DNA of 53,814 nucleotides from the NCBI GenBank assembly GCA_031550755.1, contig JAVBOJ010000010.1, positions 1 to 53,814 of the forward strand, given 5' to 3'. This DNA comes from JAVBOJ01 sp031550755. Its GTDB lineage: Bacteria; Bacillota; Clostridia; Oscillospirales; UBA929. Within the stretch, counting starts at the first letter, position 1. Each line of letters opens with the position of its first letter. Below the pieces are notes generated by a model. That model was not told the DNA's origin. It searched no databases and saw only the letters and a program-made list of their open reading frames with translations. The position numbers and the translations under genes are program-made. This document shows, one piece after another, positions 32,017 to 39,701 of this stretch.

Positions 32017-32814
32017 TTGAAGAAATCGGTATGGAGTTTGACGCTGGCGCTGCTGTTCCCCTTTGCCTACATCGCGCTCCAATGGGTGTTTTCCACCTCT
32101 GTGAAGGCGGCGGGCTTGCCCGAAACCAACAACATGGGGCTCGCGGTGATTTTTCTGGCCGGCGCGCTGGTGCTGTTGGGCGCGACGCAGCTGCTGCGCA
32201 AAAGCAACCTGGGTCTGTCCCGGCCGACCCTGACCCTGCCCACGGCGGGGCACGCGGTACCGGCGCTGTTTTGCGTCTTGGGCGGCATCGGGCTGAATCT
32301 GCTGGCCCGCACCACGCTGCGCCCGATTTTCGGCGTGACCTTCGGCGACGCCCAGACCATGACCGGTTTTCCCACGAATGCCAGTCTGTTTGTGGTGCTG
32401 CTGGTGTTCTGCGTCTGCATCCCGCTGATTGAGGAGCTTCTGTTCCGCGGCCTGTCCTACAAGGCGCTGCGTAACGAACTGCCGGTCTGGGTTTCGGTGG
32501 GCGGCAGCGCGCTGTTCTTCGGCGCGGCGCATATGGGACTGGGGCAGGGCGCGTACGCCGCGGTGCTCGGCGTCGTGCTGGCGTTGAGTTATGAATGGAC
32601 GGGCTATCTCTGGGCGCCCGTGATCCTGCATATTTCCTACAAAAGCGTGGGCAACCTGGTGTCCGACCTGCTCGTCGGCAAGGACACCCCGGTGATCCTG
32701 CTGGTGGTCTTCGGCCTTGTGGGCGCGGCGCTGGCCGGCTGGTGCCTGCTGCGACTATACTGGACGAAAGAAGAGGCCCGTCTACATGAGAAGCTCAATC
32801 GCAAGCAGGGTTAA
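32017..32814 (+). CDS. CPBP-family intramembrane metalloprotease, copy 2
   Basis: 265 aa from TTG 32017 (MKKSVWSLTLALLFPFAYIA), with AAAGGAG (32001-32007) 9 nt ahead. Motifs IPLIEELLFRGLSYKAL, FGAAHMG and HISYKSVGNL. The pattern of helices and the LNLLARTTLRPIFG region match copy 1, so the two arose by duplication; motif 3 has K in place of N after the tyrosine. Overlapped at the 3' end by copy 3 (29 bp). Confidence 0.87.
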   Translation: MKKSVWSLTLALLFPFAYIALQWVFSTSVKAAGLPETNNMGLAVIFLAGALVLLGATQLLRKSNLGLSRPTLTLPTAGHAVPALFCVLGGIGLNLLARTTLRPIFGVTFGDAQTMTGFPTNASLFVVLLVFCVCIPLIEELLFRGLSYKALRNELPVWVSVGGSALFFGAAHMGLGQGAYAAVLGVVLALSYEWTGYLWAPVILHISYKSVGNLVSDLLVGKDTPVILLVVFGLVGAALAGWCLLRLYWTKEEARLHEKLNRKQG

Positions 32815-33694
32815 AATCCTGCTTCTGGCGGCGGTCGCCCCGGCGCTCTACCATCTGCTGCAACGACTTGCGGGTGAGCTGATGGGGGCTGTCGGCGGGC
32901 GGTTTTTCTGGGCGCAGTATGCCGGTTCGGAGGCCGACGAGGCCGTGAGCGCGGCGTGGCGAGAATTTATCTATCCATGGATCAACGCCGTTGACATTGT
33001 GACGGCGGTGGTATTTTTGCTGATTTTGTGGGGCGGACTGCGGTTTTTCCACCGTCCAACGGCGGCGACGCTTGGTCTGCGCCGGATCAATGTACATGAT
33101 TTCGTCCCGGTGGCGCTGCTGGGGATTTTGTGCAACACCCTCACGGGATTTTTGGTCGCCGTGGCCAATTTTTCCGAGGAGGCCGTCGCCCAGCACGAAC
33201 AGGTCATGGAGGTCATCGGCAGCGGCCCGCCTCTGCTGGCGGCGCTGATGAGCTGTGTCCTCGCGCCGATTGCCGAGGAGGTCATGGCACGCGGCTTTTG
33301 TTACCGCATTTTGCGCCGGGGCTTCCCGATGATCGTTTCGGCGGTGCTGTCCGGGCTGGTGTTCGGGCTGGCGCACGGCAATCCGGTACAGATTTTTTAC
33401 GCCACGCTGATGGGCGTTTTATTCGGCTATTTGTATGAAAAAACGGCCAATTTGTGGGTGCCCATTTTGCTGCACATGGCCTACAATTCGTCCAATTACC
33501 TGCTGTCGGCGATGTCCGACGCCGGCATCCACTTCTGGCAGTACGCCTGGCAGCCGCCGGTGGTGCTGGGCGCAGTGATCTTTTGTATGCGGCGGGTGAT
33601 CCGGCTGCACGAGAACGAAACCGACGCGCGGGACGCGCTGTTCCCGCCGAGGGGCGTGTTTGTCGCGGACGATGCCGGCAACGGGGAATTGTAA
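32786..33694 (+). CDS. CPBP-family intramembrane metalloprotease, copy 3
   Basis: 302 aa, ATG 32786 inside the end of copy 2. Motifs APIAEEVMARGFCYRIL, FGLAHGN and HMAYNSSNYL. More divergent than copies 1 and 2, with a longer N-terminus (GAVGGRFFWAQYAGSEADEA) and a charged C-terminal tail (RLHENETDARDALFPPRG). Translational coupling to copy 2 suggests the three are made together, downstream of the degenerate NtrC-like regulator. Substrate unknown; immunity or peptide processing are options. Confidence 0.87.
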   Translation: MRSSIASRVKILLLAAVAPALYHLLQRLAGELMGAVGGRFFWAQYAGSEADEAVSAAWREFIYPWINAVDIVTAVVFLLILWGGLRFFHRPTAATLGLRRINVHDFVPVALLGILCNTLTGFLVAVANFSEEAVAQHEQVMEVIGSGPPLLAALMSCVLAPIAEEVMARGFCYRILRRGFPMIVSAVLSGLVFGLAHGNPVQIFYATLMGVLFGYLYEKTANLWVPILLHMAYNSSNYLLSAMSDAGIHFWQYAWQPPVVLGAVIFCMRRVIRLHENETDARDALFPPRGVFVADDAGNGEL

Positions 33695-33701
33695 TTTGGA
33701 G

Positions 33702-33732
33702 GCGGGCGGGGGATCCCCGCCCGGCTTTTTTT
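33702..33732 (+). terminator. Rho-independent terminator after the CPBP cluster
   Basis: GCGGGCGGGG and CCCCGCCCGGC around the centre GATC (near 33712-33715), followed by seven T (33726-33732). Confidence 0.85.
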
Positions 33733-33780
33733 GCGGGGGAATATGTAGGGGGCGCATCCAAGTCCCCAGCCCCAGTCGAC

Positions 33781-33806
33781 GGGCGACCGGGGACGGTCGC
33801 CCCTAC
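33781..33806. repeat. Intergenic palindromic repeat, GGGCGACC variant, copy 2
   Basis: GGGCGACCGGGGACGGTCGC then CCCTAC. Same sequence as 37750-37775. A copy of the ATCTGTTATC repeat follows at 33829-33870, ending at the radC stop. Confidence 0.75.
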
Positions 33807-33828
33807 AACGACGGGGCAGAACCCCCGC

Positions 33829-33870
33829 GTCCCTATCTGTTATCTATTATCTGTTCTCTGTTATCTAACT
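33829..33870. repeat. Intergenic ATCTGTTATC repeat, copy 2
   Basis: GTCCCTATCTGTTATCTATT, continuing in the same rhythm to 33870, where the radC stop codon begins. Confidence 0.7.
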
Positions 33871-34539
33871 TCACCATCCGCTCTGCGCCATCGAGACAAA
33901 ATCCTCCTCGGCGACGATGATATGATCGGCCAGAAACACCCCGACCGATTCCAGCGCCTCCTTGAGCCGCAGGGTGGTGACGCGGTCGTCATGAGAAGGC
34001 AGCGCCACCCCGGAGAGGTGGTTGTGCGCCAAAATAACGCTGGACGCGTTGCACGCCAAGGCCAGTTCCACCACGCGCCGCGTGTGGATCTGGGCGGCGT
34101 TGACAATGCCCTCAAACAACTTTTTGCAAACCAGCAGCTTGCATTTTGCGTCGAGACACAGCACATAGACCTGCTCGGTCTTGAGCCCGAAAAAGCGCGG
34201 CAGGAGATACGCCCCGGCCTTTTCAATGGTGTCGAGGCAGTCGTCGCCCGCGGTGCGTGACATCTGATAGCGCCGCCAAAACGGCGGCAGGAGCTTGATC
34301 AGCACGGCGGCGTTTTGCCCCACGCCGGACACCTTGCAGAGCTCCTCCAGCGGCGCGTCCAGCACGCCGGCCAGCGACCCGAATTCCGTTAGCAGCGCGT
34401 GGGCGATGGGGTTGGTGTCCTTTTGCGGCAGCGCGTAAAAAAGCAGCAGCTCGAGGATATTGTGCTCCGGGAAATTGTCCAGTCCCTCGGCGAGAAACCT
34501 CTCCCGCAAGCGTTCCCGGTGTCCCTTGTGCGGATTCAC
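33871..34539 (-). CDS. radC: RadC-family JAB/MPN-domain protein
   Basis: 222 aa. N-terminal helix-hairpin-helix region (LEELCKVSGVGQNAAVLIKL) and C-terminal JAB domain with the metal motif AHNHLSGVALPSHDD (HxH-x9-D) after IHTRRVVELALACNASSVIL. Despite its name it is not proven to act in repair. GTG 34539 overlaps the pyrE stop (GTGA), so it is coupled to pyrE. Family members are common on mobile elements, but here the gene has host-like composition. Confidence 0.92.
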   Translation of the reverse strand: MNPHKGHRERLRERFLAEGLDNFPEHNILELLLFYALPQKDTNPIAHALLTEFGSLAGVLDAPLEELCKVSGVGQNAAVLIKLLPPFWRRYQMSRTAGDDCLDTIEKAGAYLLPRFFGLKTEQVYVLCLDAKCKLLVCKKLFEGIVNAAQIHTRRVVELALACNASSVILAHNHLSGVALPSHDDRVTTLRLKEALESVGVFLADHIIVAEEDFVSMAQSGW

Positions 34540-35108
34540 TGGCGGCTGCCCGGCTTGACAATGGGAAGACCCCGGGCGCACAGCGGGCAGTCTTTTTCCT
34601 CCCAGGAGGGCAGATCGATTTGCACACAGGCGCGCAGCGGTACGCCGAAATCGGCCTTGCCGCCGCTGCGGTCCACAATGGAGCCGACGCCGATAACCTG
34701 CCCGCCGGCAGCCTGCGCCAGCGACACGACCTCACGGACGGTGCCGCCGGTGGTGATGGTATCCTCCACGACCAGCACGCGCTCGCCGGGATCGATATAA
34801 AACCCGCGCCGCAGGGTCAGCGCGCCGTCCACGCGCTCGGCGAAAATATTGCGGCAGCCCAGATGCCGGCTGACCTCAAACGCCATCTGCACAGCGCCGA
34901 CCGCCGGCCCGATGACCACGTCAATTTTTTCGCCGGCAAACAGCCCGGCCAGCATGGCGCAAAGCTTTTCGGCCTCCAGCGCCCATTGGAATAGCCGGGC
35001 GCACTGCATATAGCGGTCGGAATGACGGCCGGAGGTCAGGCGGAAGTGACCCTCCTGCAAGACGCCGGTTTTTTGTAAAATATCGGTAATTTCTCGCTCG
35101 GACAACAT
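34536..35108 (-). CDS. pyrE: Orotate phosphoribosyltransferase
   Basis: 190 aa. Joins orotate and PRPP to OMP in pyrimidine synthesis. LTSGRHSDRYMQCA, VVIGPAVGAVQMAFEVSRHL, and the PRPP loop VVEDTITTGGTVREVV. The C-terminal CPLCARGLPIVKPGS tail is typical of the clostridial/archaeal-type enzyme. Promoter at 35142-35170. No other pyr genes adjacent; a PRPP synthetase gene lies 1.4 kb away on the other strand. Confidence 0.95.
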   Translation of the reverse strand: MLSEREITDILQKTGVLQEGHFRLTSGRHSDRYMQCARLFQWALEAEKLCAMLAGLFAGEKIDVVIGPAVGAVQMAFEVSRHLGCRNIFAERVDGALTLRRGFYIDPGERVLVVEDTITTGGTVREVVSLAQAAGGQVIGVGSIVDRSGGKADFGVPLRACVQIDLPSWEEKDCPLCARGLPIVKPGSRQ

Positions 35109-35141
35109 GGCGTGAAGCCCCTCTCTCTTCTAAGTGCTATA

Positions 35142-35170
35142 ATTTTACAACAATTTCTCATTTTTGGCAA
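35142..35170 (-). promoter_or_regulatory. pyrE promoter
   Basis: Minus strand TTGCCA (35170-35165), 17-bp spacer, TAAAAT (35147-35142). Confidence 0.75.
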
Positions 35171-35520
35171 GTGCCCAAGCGGCAAATCTCCGCCGTCCGC
35201 CCACTTGACAAAATTCGGGGTGGACGGGTAAAATAGAAGAAGCGTCTCGCCGGCCCGAGTCGCAAAATAAGGCAAGCGGAGACGCAAAGCTTGCTTTGCG
35301 CGGAGCGCGGACTTATTTTGTGACAAAGCGCAGGTCTTTCCCGCAGGGAAAGCCGAAGCGGCAGGGCCGAGCGAGCGTGACATAGACGCAGTCCGCCGCG
35401 TCCCCGCATCCAATCCCCCAGTCGGCTCCGCCGACAGCCCCTTTGAAAAAGGGGTCTTGGGGGACGGCGGGCGAACGCAGTTCGCCCCTACACCAATGGC
35501 CGCCCCTGCAAACGGTTTAT
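35171..35520. repeat. Gene-free stretch made of nested palindromic repeats
   Basis: No gene is seen between pyrE and rsmA. Instead: GTCGCAAAATAAG (35259-35271) pairs with CTTATTTTGTGAC (35312-35324), enclosing the perfect hairpin GCAAAGC-TT-GCTTTGC (35284-35299); CTTTCCC-GCA-GGGAAAG follows at about 35336-35352; then a CCCCTTT/AAAGGGG hairpin repeat (35412-35460) and a GGGCGAACGCAGTTCGCCCC copy (35469-35491). Confidence 0.65.
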
Positions 35521-35544
35521 TTTTCACAACCCGAGGTATACGCC

Positions 35545-36399
35545 ATGGAGCTCTCCGCGCTGTGCGACCCGACGTCCATGAGGGACTTGCTCTCCCGGCA
35601 TGAGATCCGTCTGTCCCACGCGCTGGGGCAGAATTTTTTGCGTGAGGAGCACATCGTCCGCGCCATCGTGCGCGGCGCCGGGGTGGACGAGTCGGTCGGC
35701 GTGCTGGAGATCGGCCCGGGCGCCGGCGTGCTGACCCGCGCGCTGGCCGAAACGGCCGGCCGTGTGGTTTCGTTGGAGCTGGACGCGCGGTTGCTGCCGG
35801 TGCTGGCCGAGACGGTCGGAGACTGTCCGCAGGTCACTGTTTTGCACACCGACGCGCTGAAGGCCGATTTTGACGCGCTGATGGACACCTATTTCCAGGG
35901 TTTGACGCCGATTGTCTGCGCCAACCTGCCCTATCAGATCACCACGCCGATCCTCACCAAGCTGCTCTCCCGCAACCGCTTTGCCCGGATCACCGTCATG
36001 GTGCAGCGGGAGGTCGCCCGGCGCATCTGCGCCGCGCCGGACACGCCGGATTATGGCGCGTTTTCAATCTTCTGTCAGGCGCACGCCGCGCCGCGCATTT
36101 TGTTTGACGTGCCGCCGCACTGTTTTGTCCCGCCGCCCAAGGTGACCTCGTCGGTCGTGCGGCTGGATGCCGCCCCGGCCGAGCTGCCCGACAGGGAGTT
36201 TTTCTTCCGGGTGACCCGCGCGGCCTTCGGCCAGCGGCGCAAGACCCTGCTCAACGCCTTGGGGGCGCTGGGGCTGCCGCGCGAAACGGTGGCCGAGGCG
36301 CTCGCCCGGGCCGGCATCGCGCCCTCGGCGCGCGGAGAAACGCTGGGCATTCCGGAATTTGCTCGCCTGACTGCGGCGCTCAAAACCCCCGTAAAATAG
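35545..36399 (+). CDS. rsmA: 16S rRNA (adenine1518-N6/adenine1519-N6)-dimethyltransferase
   Basis: 284 aa. Dimethylates two adjacent adenines near the 16S 3' end. LSHALGQNFLREEHIVRAIV, motif I VLEIGPGAGVLTRALAET, LELDARLLPVL, and catalytic NLPYQITTPIL (NxPY). C-terminal helical domain FFRVTRAAFGQRRKTLLNAL. GAGG lies 8 nt before the ATG at 35545. Monocistronic layout. Confidence 0.95.
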   Translation: MELSALCDPTSMRDLLSRHEIRLSHALGQNFLREEHIVRAIVRGAGVDESVGVLEIGPGAGVLTRALAETAGRVVSLELDARLLPVLAETVGDCPQVTVLHTDALKADFDALMDTYFQGLTPIVCANLPYQITTPILTKLLSRNRFARITVMVQREVARRICAAPDTPDYGAFSIFCQAHAAPRILFDVPPHCFVPPPKVTSSVVRLDAAPAELPDREFFFRVTRAAFGQRRKTLLNALGALGLPRETVAEALARAGIAPSARGETLGIPEFARLTAALKTPVK

Positions 36400-36499
36400 A
36401 ATTATCGCGCAGGCGCATTCCTTGCGCCAAAAAATATCCTTACGCCATTTTCCCGCAAGCGCCTCAGCCGCTTGCAGGATCTAAAAAGGAGAATGCAAG

Positions 36500-37690
36500 G
36501 TGGATACGACACATCTCGACGACCAGAGCTACGCCATGCCCTACGGCCAGTTGGGCGTTTTGGGCATGCGCGGCTGCGAGGATCTCATCGGCAGGATTGA
36601 CGGCTACCTCACCCGCTGGCGTTCCGAAACGCACAGCGCCGAACAAATGTCGCTGGACGACTCCTCCCTTGCCTCCCAAGGCGGGCAGTATCAGATCCAG
36701 GCCTCCTGTCCGCGCTTCAACACCGGCGAGGCCAAGGCGCTGATGCTGCAATCGGTGCGCGGCTATGACCTGTATATTCTGTGTGATGTGTTCAATTACG
36801 GCGTCGATTTCCAGATGTACGGCATGACGGTGCCCATGAGTCCGGACGACCATTATCAGGATCTCAAACGGATCATCGCCGCCGCCGGCGGCAAGGCCCG
36901 CCGCATCACGGTCATCATGCCGATGCTCTATGAGGGCCGGCAGCACAAGCGCTTCGCCCGCGAATCTCTGGACTGCGCCATGGCGCTGCAAGAACTGACC
37001 AATATGGGCGTGGAGAACATCATCACCTTTGACGCGCATGACTCGCGGGTGCAAAACGCCGTGCCGCTCAAGGGGTTTGAGAACGTGCGCCCCACCTACC
37101 AGATGGTCAAGGCGCTGGTCAAAAGGGTGCCGGACATCCAGATTGACCGGGAGCATCTGATGGTCGTGTCTCCCGACGAGGGCGGCATGGCGCGCTGTAT
37201 TTTTTACTCCACCGTGCTCGGCATCGACCTCGGCATGTTTTACAAGCGCCGCGATTACACCAAGATGGAGCGCGGGCGCAATCCCATTGTGGCGCATGAG
37301 TTTCTGGGCGACAATGTCGCCGGCAAGGACATCATTGTCGTGGATGATATGATTTCCTCCGGCGAGTCGATGCTGTCGGTGGCGCAGGATCTGAAAAACC
37401 TCGGCGCGCGGCGCATTTTTGTATTCGCCACCTTCGGCCTGTTTTGCGAGGGTCTGGACAAATTCCATGAGGCGCACGCCGCCGGGCTGATCGAGAAGGT
37501 GTTTTGCACCAATCTGGTCTACCGTCCCGAGGCGCTGAAAAACAGCCCGTGGTTCTGCGAGGTGGATATGTCCAAGTACATATCCTATATCATCAACACC
37601 CTCAACTATGACCGGTCGATCAGCGACCTGCTCGACCCCACCCGGCGGATTGAGGCGCTGTTGCAGCGGCGGCGCGAACAGGGGTTATAA
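36500..37690 (+). CDS. prs: Ribose-phosphate pyrophosphokinase (long clostridial form)
   Basis: 396 aa, longer than the usual 310-320. Makes PRPP from ribose-5-phosphate and ATP. The second domain is clear: GVENIITFDAHDSRVQNAVP, VVSPDEGGMARCI, and the PRPP loop IIVVDDMISSGESMLSVAQD. The N-terminal 90 residues (SLDDSSLASQGGQYQIQASC) differ from standard Prs but LMLQSVRGYDLYILCDVFNY corresponds to the ATP-side loop. The flexible-loop motif is MLYEGRQHKRFARESLDC (cf. YARQDRK). GTG start 36500 has AAAAGGAG 8 nt ahead. Supplies PRPP for pyrE and purine synthesis. Confidence 0.88.
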   Translation: MDTTHLDDQSYAMPYGQLGVLGMRGCEDLIGRIDGYLTRWRSETHSAEQMSLDDSSLASQGGQYQIQASCPRFNTGEAKALMLQSVRGYDLYILCDVFNYGVDFQMYGMTVPMSPDDHYQDLKRIIAAAGGKARRITVIMPMLYEGRQHKRFARESLDCAMALQELTNMGVENIITFDAHDSRVQNAVPLKGFENVRPTYQMVKALVKRVPDIQIDREHLMVVSPDEGGMARCIFYSTVLGIDLGMFYKRRDYTKMERGRNPIVAHEFLGDNVAGKDIIVVDDMISSGESMLSVAQDLKNLGARRIFVFATFGLFCEGLDKFHEAHAAGLIEKVFCTNLVYRPEALKNSPWFCEVDMSKYISYIINTLNYDRSISDLLDPTRRIEALLQRRREQGL

Positions 37691-37700
37691 AATGTGACGG

Positions 37701-37730
37701 GGCGGCCGCAAGGCCGCCTCTGGTTTTTTG
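37701..37730 (+). terminator. Terminator of prs
   Basis: GGCGGCC-GCAA-GGCCGCC (37701-37718) followed by CTCTGG and six T (37725-37730). Confidence 0.85.
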
Positions 37731-37749
37731 TTGACGGGGTTGTACACGC

Positions 37750-37775
37750 GGGCGACCGGGGACGGTCGCCCCTAC
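37750..37775. repeat. Intergenic palindromic repeat, GGGCGACC variant, copy 4
   Basis: Identical core to 33781-33806: GGGCGACC-GGGGAC-GGTCGCCC then CTAC. Confidence 0.75.
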
Positions 37776-37784
37776 TTCTCACTC

Positions 37785-37813
37785 TTGCCATTTCTTCCGC
37801 ATGGTGATATACT
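37785..37813 (+). promoter_or_regulatory. metG promoter
   Basis: TTGCCA (37785-37790), 17-bp spacer, TATACT (37808-37813) with an upstream TG, 38 bp before the metG start. Confidence 0.8.
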
Positions 37814-37850
37814 ATACCATCGGTAAAAATACGAAACCGGGGGTCGTTGC

Positions 37851-39698
37851 ATGAACCGTCCGAAATATTATCTTACCACCTCCATCACTTACGCGTCGCG
37901 CGTGCCGCATATCGGCAACACATACGAGGCGGTGCTGACTGACTGCCTGGCGCGCCACAAACGCGCGCAGGGATTTGACGTCTATTACCTCACCGGCACC
38001 GATGAGCATGGGCAGAAAATCGAGGAGCAGGCCAAGAAGGACGGCCTGACCCCGCAGGCGCATGTGGACAAAATCGCCGGCGAGCTACGCCGCATTTGGG
38101 ATTTTATGGACGTCAGCTATGACGGCTTTATCCGCACGACCGACCCCGCCCATGAAAAAATCGTGCAAAAGATTTTCAAGAAGCTCTACGAGCAGGGAGA
38201 TATTTACAAATCTGCCTACGAGGGGCTGTATTGCGTCGCCTGCGAGGCGTTTTACACCGAGACACAGGCCGAGGGCCATCGCTGCCCCGACTGCGGCGCG
38301 GAGGTTTCTCCCGCCCGCGAGGAAGCCTACTTTCTCAAGCTGTCGCGCTATGCCGACCGGCTGATGCGTCATATCGAGGCGCACCCGGACTTTATCCTGC
38401 CCGAATCCCGCCGCAACGAGATGATCAACAATTTCCTCAAGCCCGGCTTGCAGGATCTTTGCGTCTCGCGCACCAGCTTTTCGTGGGGCGTGCCGGTGGA
38501 TTTTGACCCCGGCCATGTCGTCTATGTCTGGATTGACGCGCTGTCCAATTATATCACGGCGCTGGGCTATGACCCCGACGGGGTCAGCGGCCCGCTCTAC
38601 CAAAAATACTGGCCGGCCGATGTGCATGTCATCGGCAAGGACATTGTGCGGTTTCACGCCATTTATTGGCCGATCATCCTGATGGCGCTGGACATTCCGC
38701 TGCCGACGACGATTTTGGGGCATCCGTGGCTGCTCTCCGGCGACGACAAAATGTCCAAATCCAAGGGCAACGTCGTCTATGCGCGTGACCTTGTGGACGA
38801 GTTCGGCGTGGACGCCGTGCGGTACTACCTGCTGCGCGAGATGCCCTACAATGCAGACGGCACCCTGACCCGCGACCAGTTTGTCGCGCGGGTCAACTCC
38901 GATCTGGCCAACGATCTGGGCAATCTGCTTTCCCGCACGACCGCCATGTGCGAAAAATATTTCGCCGGGGCTCTGTCCGACGCGGTCGAAGCCGCGCCGC
39001 TGGACGCCGAGGTGCTGGCGCTGATCGAACAGACAGAGGCCCGCTATCACGCCGCGCTCGACGCCTTCCAAACGGCGAACGCGCTGGCCGAGGCGTGGAA
39101 GCTGGTCGCGCGCGCCAACAAATACATCGACGAGACCATGCCGTGGGCGCTGGCCAAGGACGAGGCCAACAGGCCCCGGCTGGCGGCGGTGCTGAAAACC
39201 CTTGTGACCGTGCTGCGGGCGCTGGTGCCGCTCATCGAGCCGGCCATGCCGCGCGCCGCCTCCAAGATGCGGGCGCAAATCGAGGGCGAGGTCATTCTCA
39301 AGGGCGAAAATCTCTTCCCGCGCATCGAGGCCGAGGCAAAAGCCGCGCCTGTGGTCGAAAAAACCCCGGCTATCCCGGAAATTACCATCGACGACTTCGC
39401 CAGGCTCGACCTGCGGGTGGCCCGTGTGCTCTCCTGCGAGCCGGTGGCGGGTTCGGACAAACTGCTCTGCCTCCAGGTGGACGCCGGCGAGCCGCGCCAA
39501 GTTGTCTCGGGCATCGCGCGGTTTTACAAGCCGGAGGCGCTGGTGGGCCGGTCGGTCATTTTGGTCAAAAACCTCAAGTCGGTCAAGCTGCGCGGCGTCA
39601 TGAGCCAAGGGATGATCCTCTGCGCCGAGAACAATGACGACGAGGTGTCCGTTTTGTTTGCCCCCGAGGGCATGAAGCCGGGCGCGAAGGTGCGGTGA
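37851..39698 (+). CDS. metG: Methionyl-tRNA synthetase
   Basis: 615 aa. Class I HIGH-type motif PHIGNTY (H20), zinc knuckle with C128-x2-C131 and CPDC, KMSKS at 300-304 (DDKMSKSKGNV), anticodon-binding helical domain, and a C-terminal OB-fold tRNA-binding domain (FARLDLRVARVLSCEPVAGS, KLRGVMSQGMILCAENND). Full-length dimeric type. Followed 3 bp later by a glycosidase gene. Confidence 0.97.
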   Translation: MNRPKYYLTTSITYASRVPHIGNTYEAVLTDCLARHKRAQGFDVYYLTGTDEHGQKIEEQAKKDGLTPQAHVDKIAGELRRIWDFMDVSYDGFIRTTDPAHEKIVQKIFKKLYEQGDIYKSAYEGLYCVACEAFYTETQAEGHRCPDCGAEVSPAREEAYFLKLSRYADRLMRHIEAHPDFILPESRRNEMINNFLKPGLQDLCVSRTSFSWGVPVDFDPGHVVYVWIDALSNYITALGYDPDGVSGPLYQKYWPADVHVIGKDIVRFHAIYWPIILMALDIPLPTTILGHPWLLSGDDKMSKSKGNVVYARDLVDEFGVDAVRYYLLREMPYNADGTLTRDQFVARVNSDLANDLGNLLSRTTAMCEKYFAGALSDAVEAAPLDAEVLALIEQTEARYHAALDAFQTANALAEAWKLVARANKYIDETMPWALAKDEANRPRLAAVLKTLVTVLRALVPLIEPAMPRAASKMRAQIEGEVILKGENLFPRIEAEAKAAPVVEKTPAIPEITIDDFARLDLRVARVLSCEPVAGSDKLLCLQVDAGEPRQVVSGIARFYKPEALVGRSVILVKNLKSVKLRGVMSQGMILCAENNDDEVSVLFAPEGMKPGAKVR

Positions 39699-39701
39699 GA
39701 A

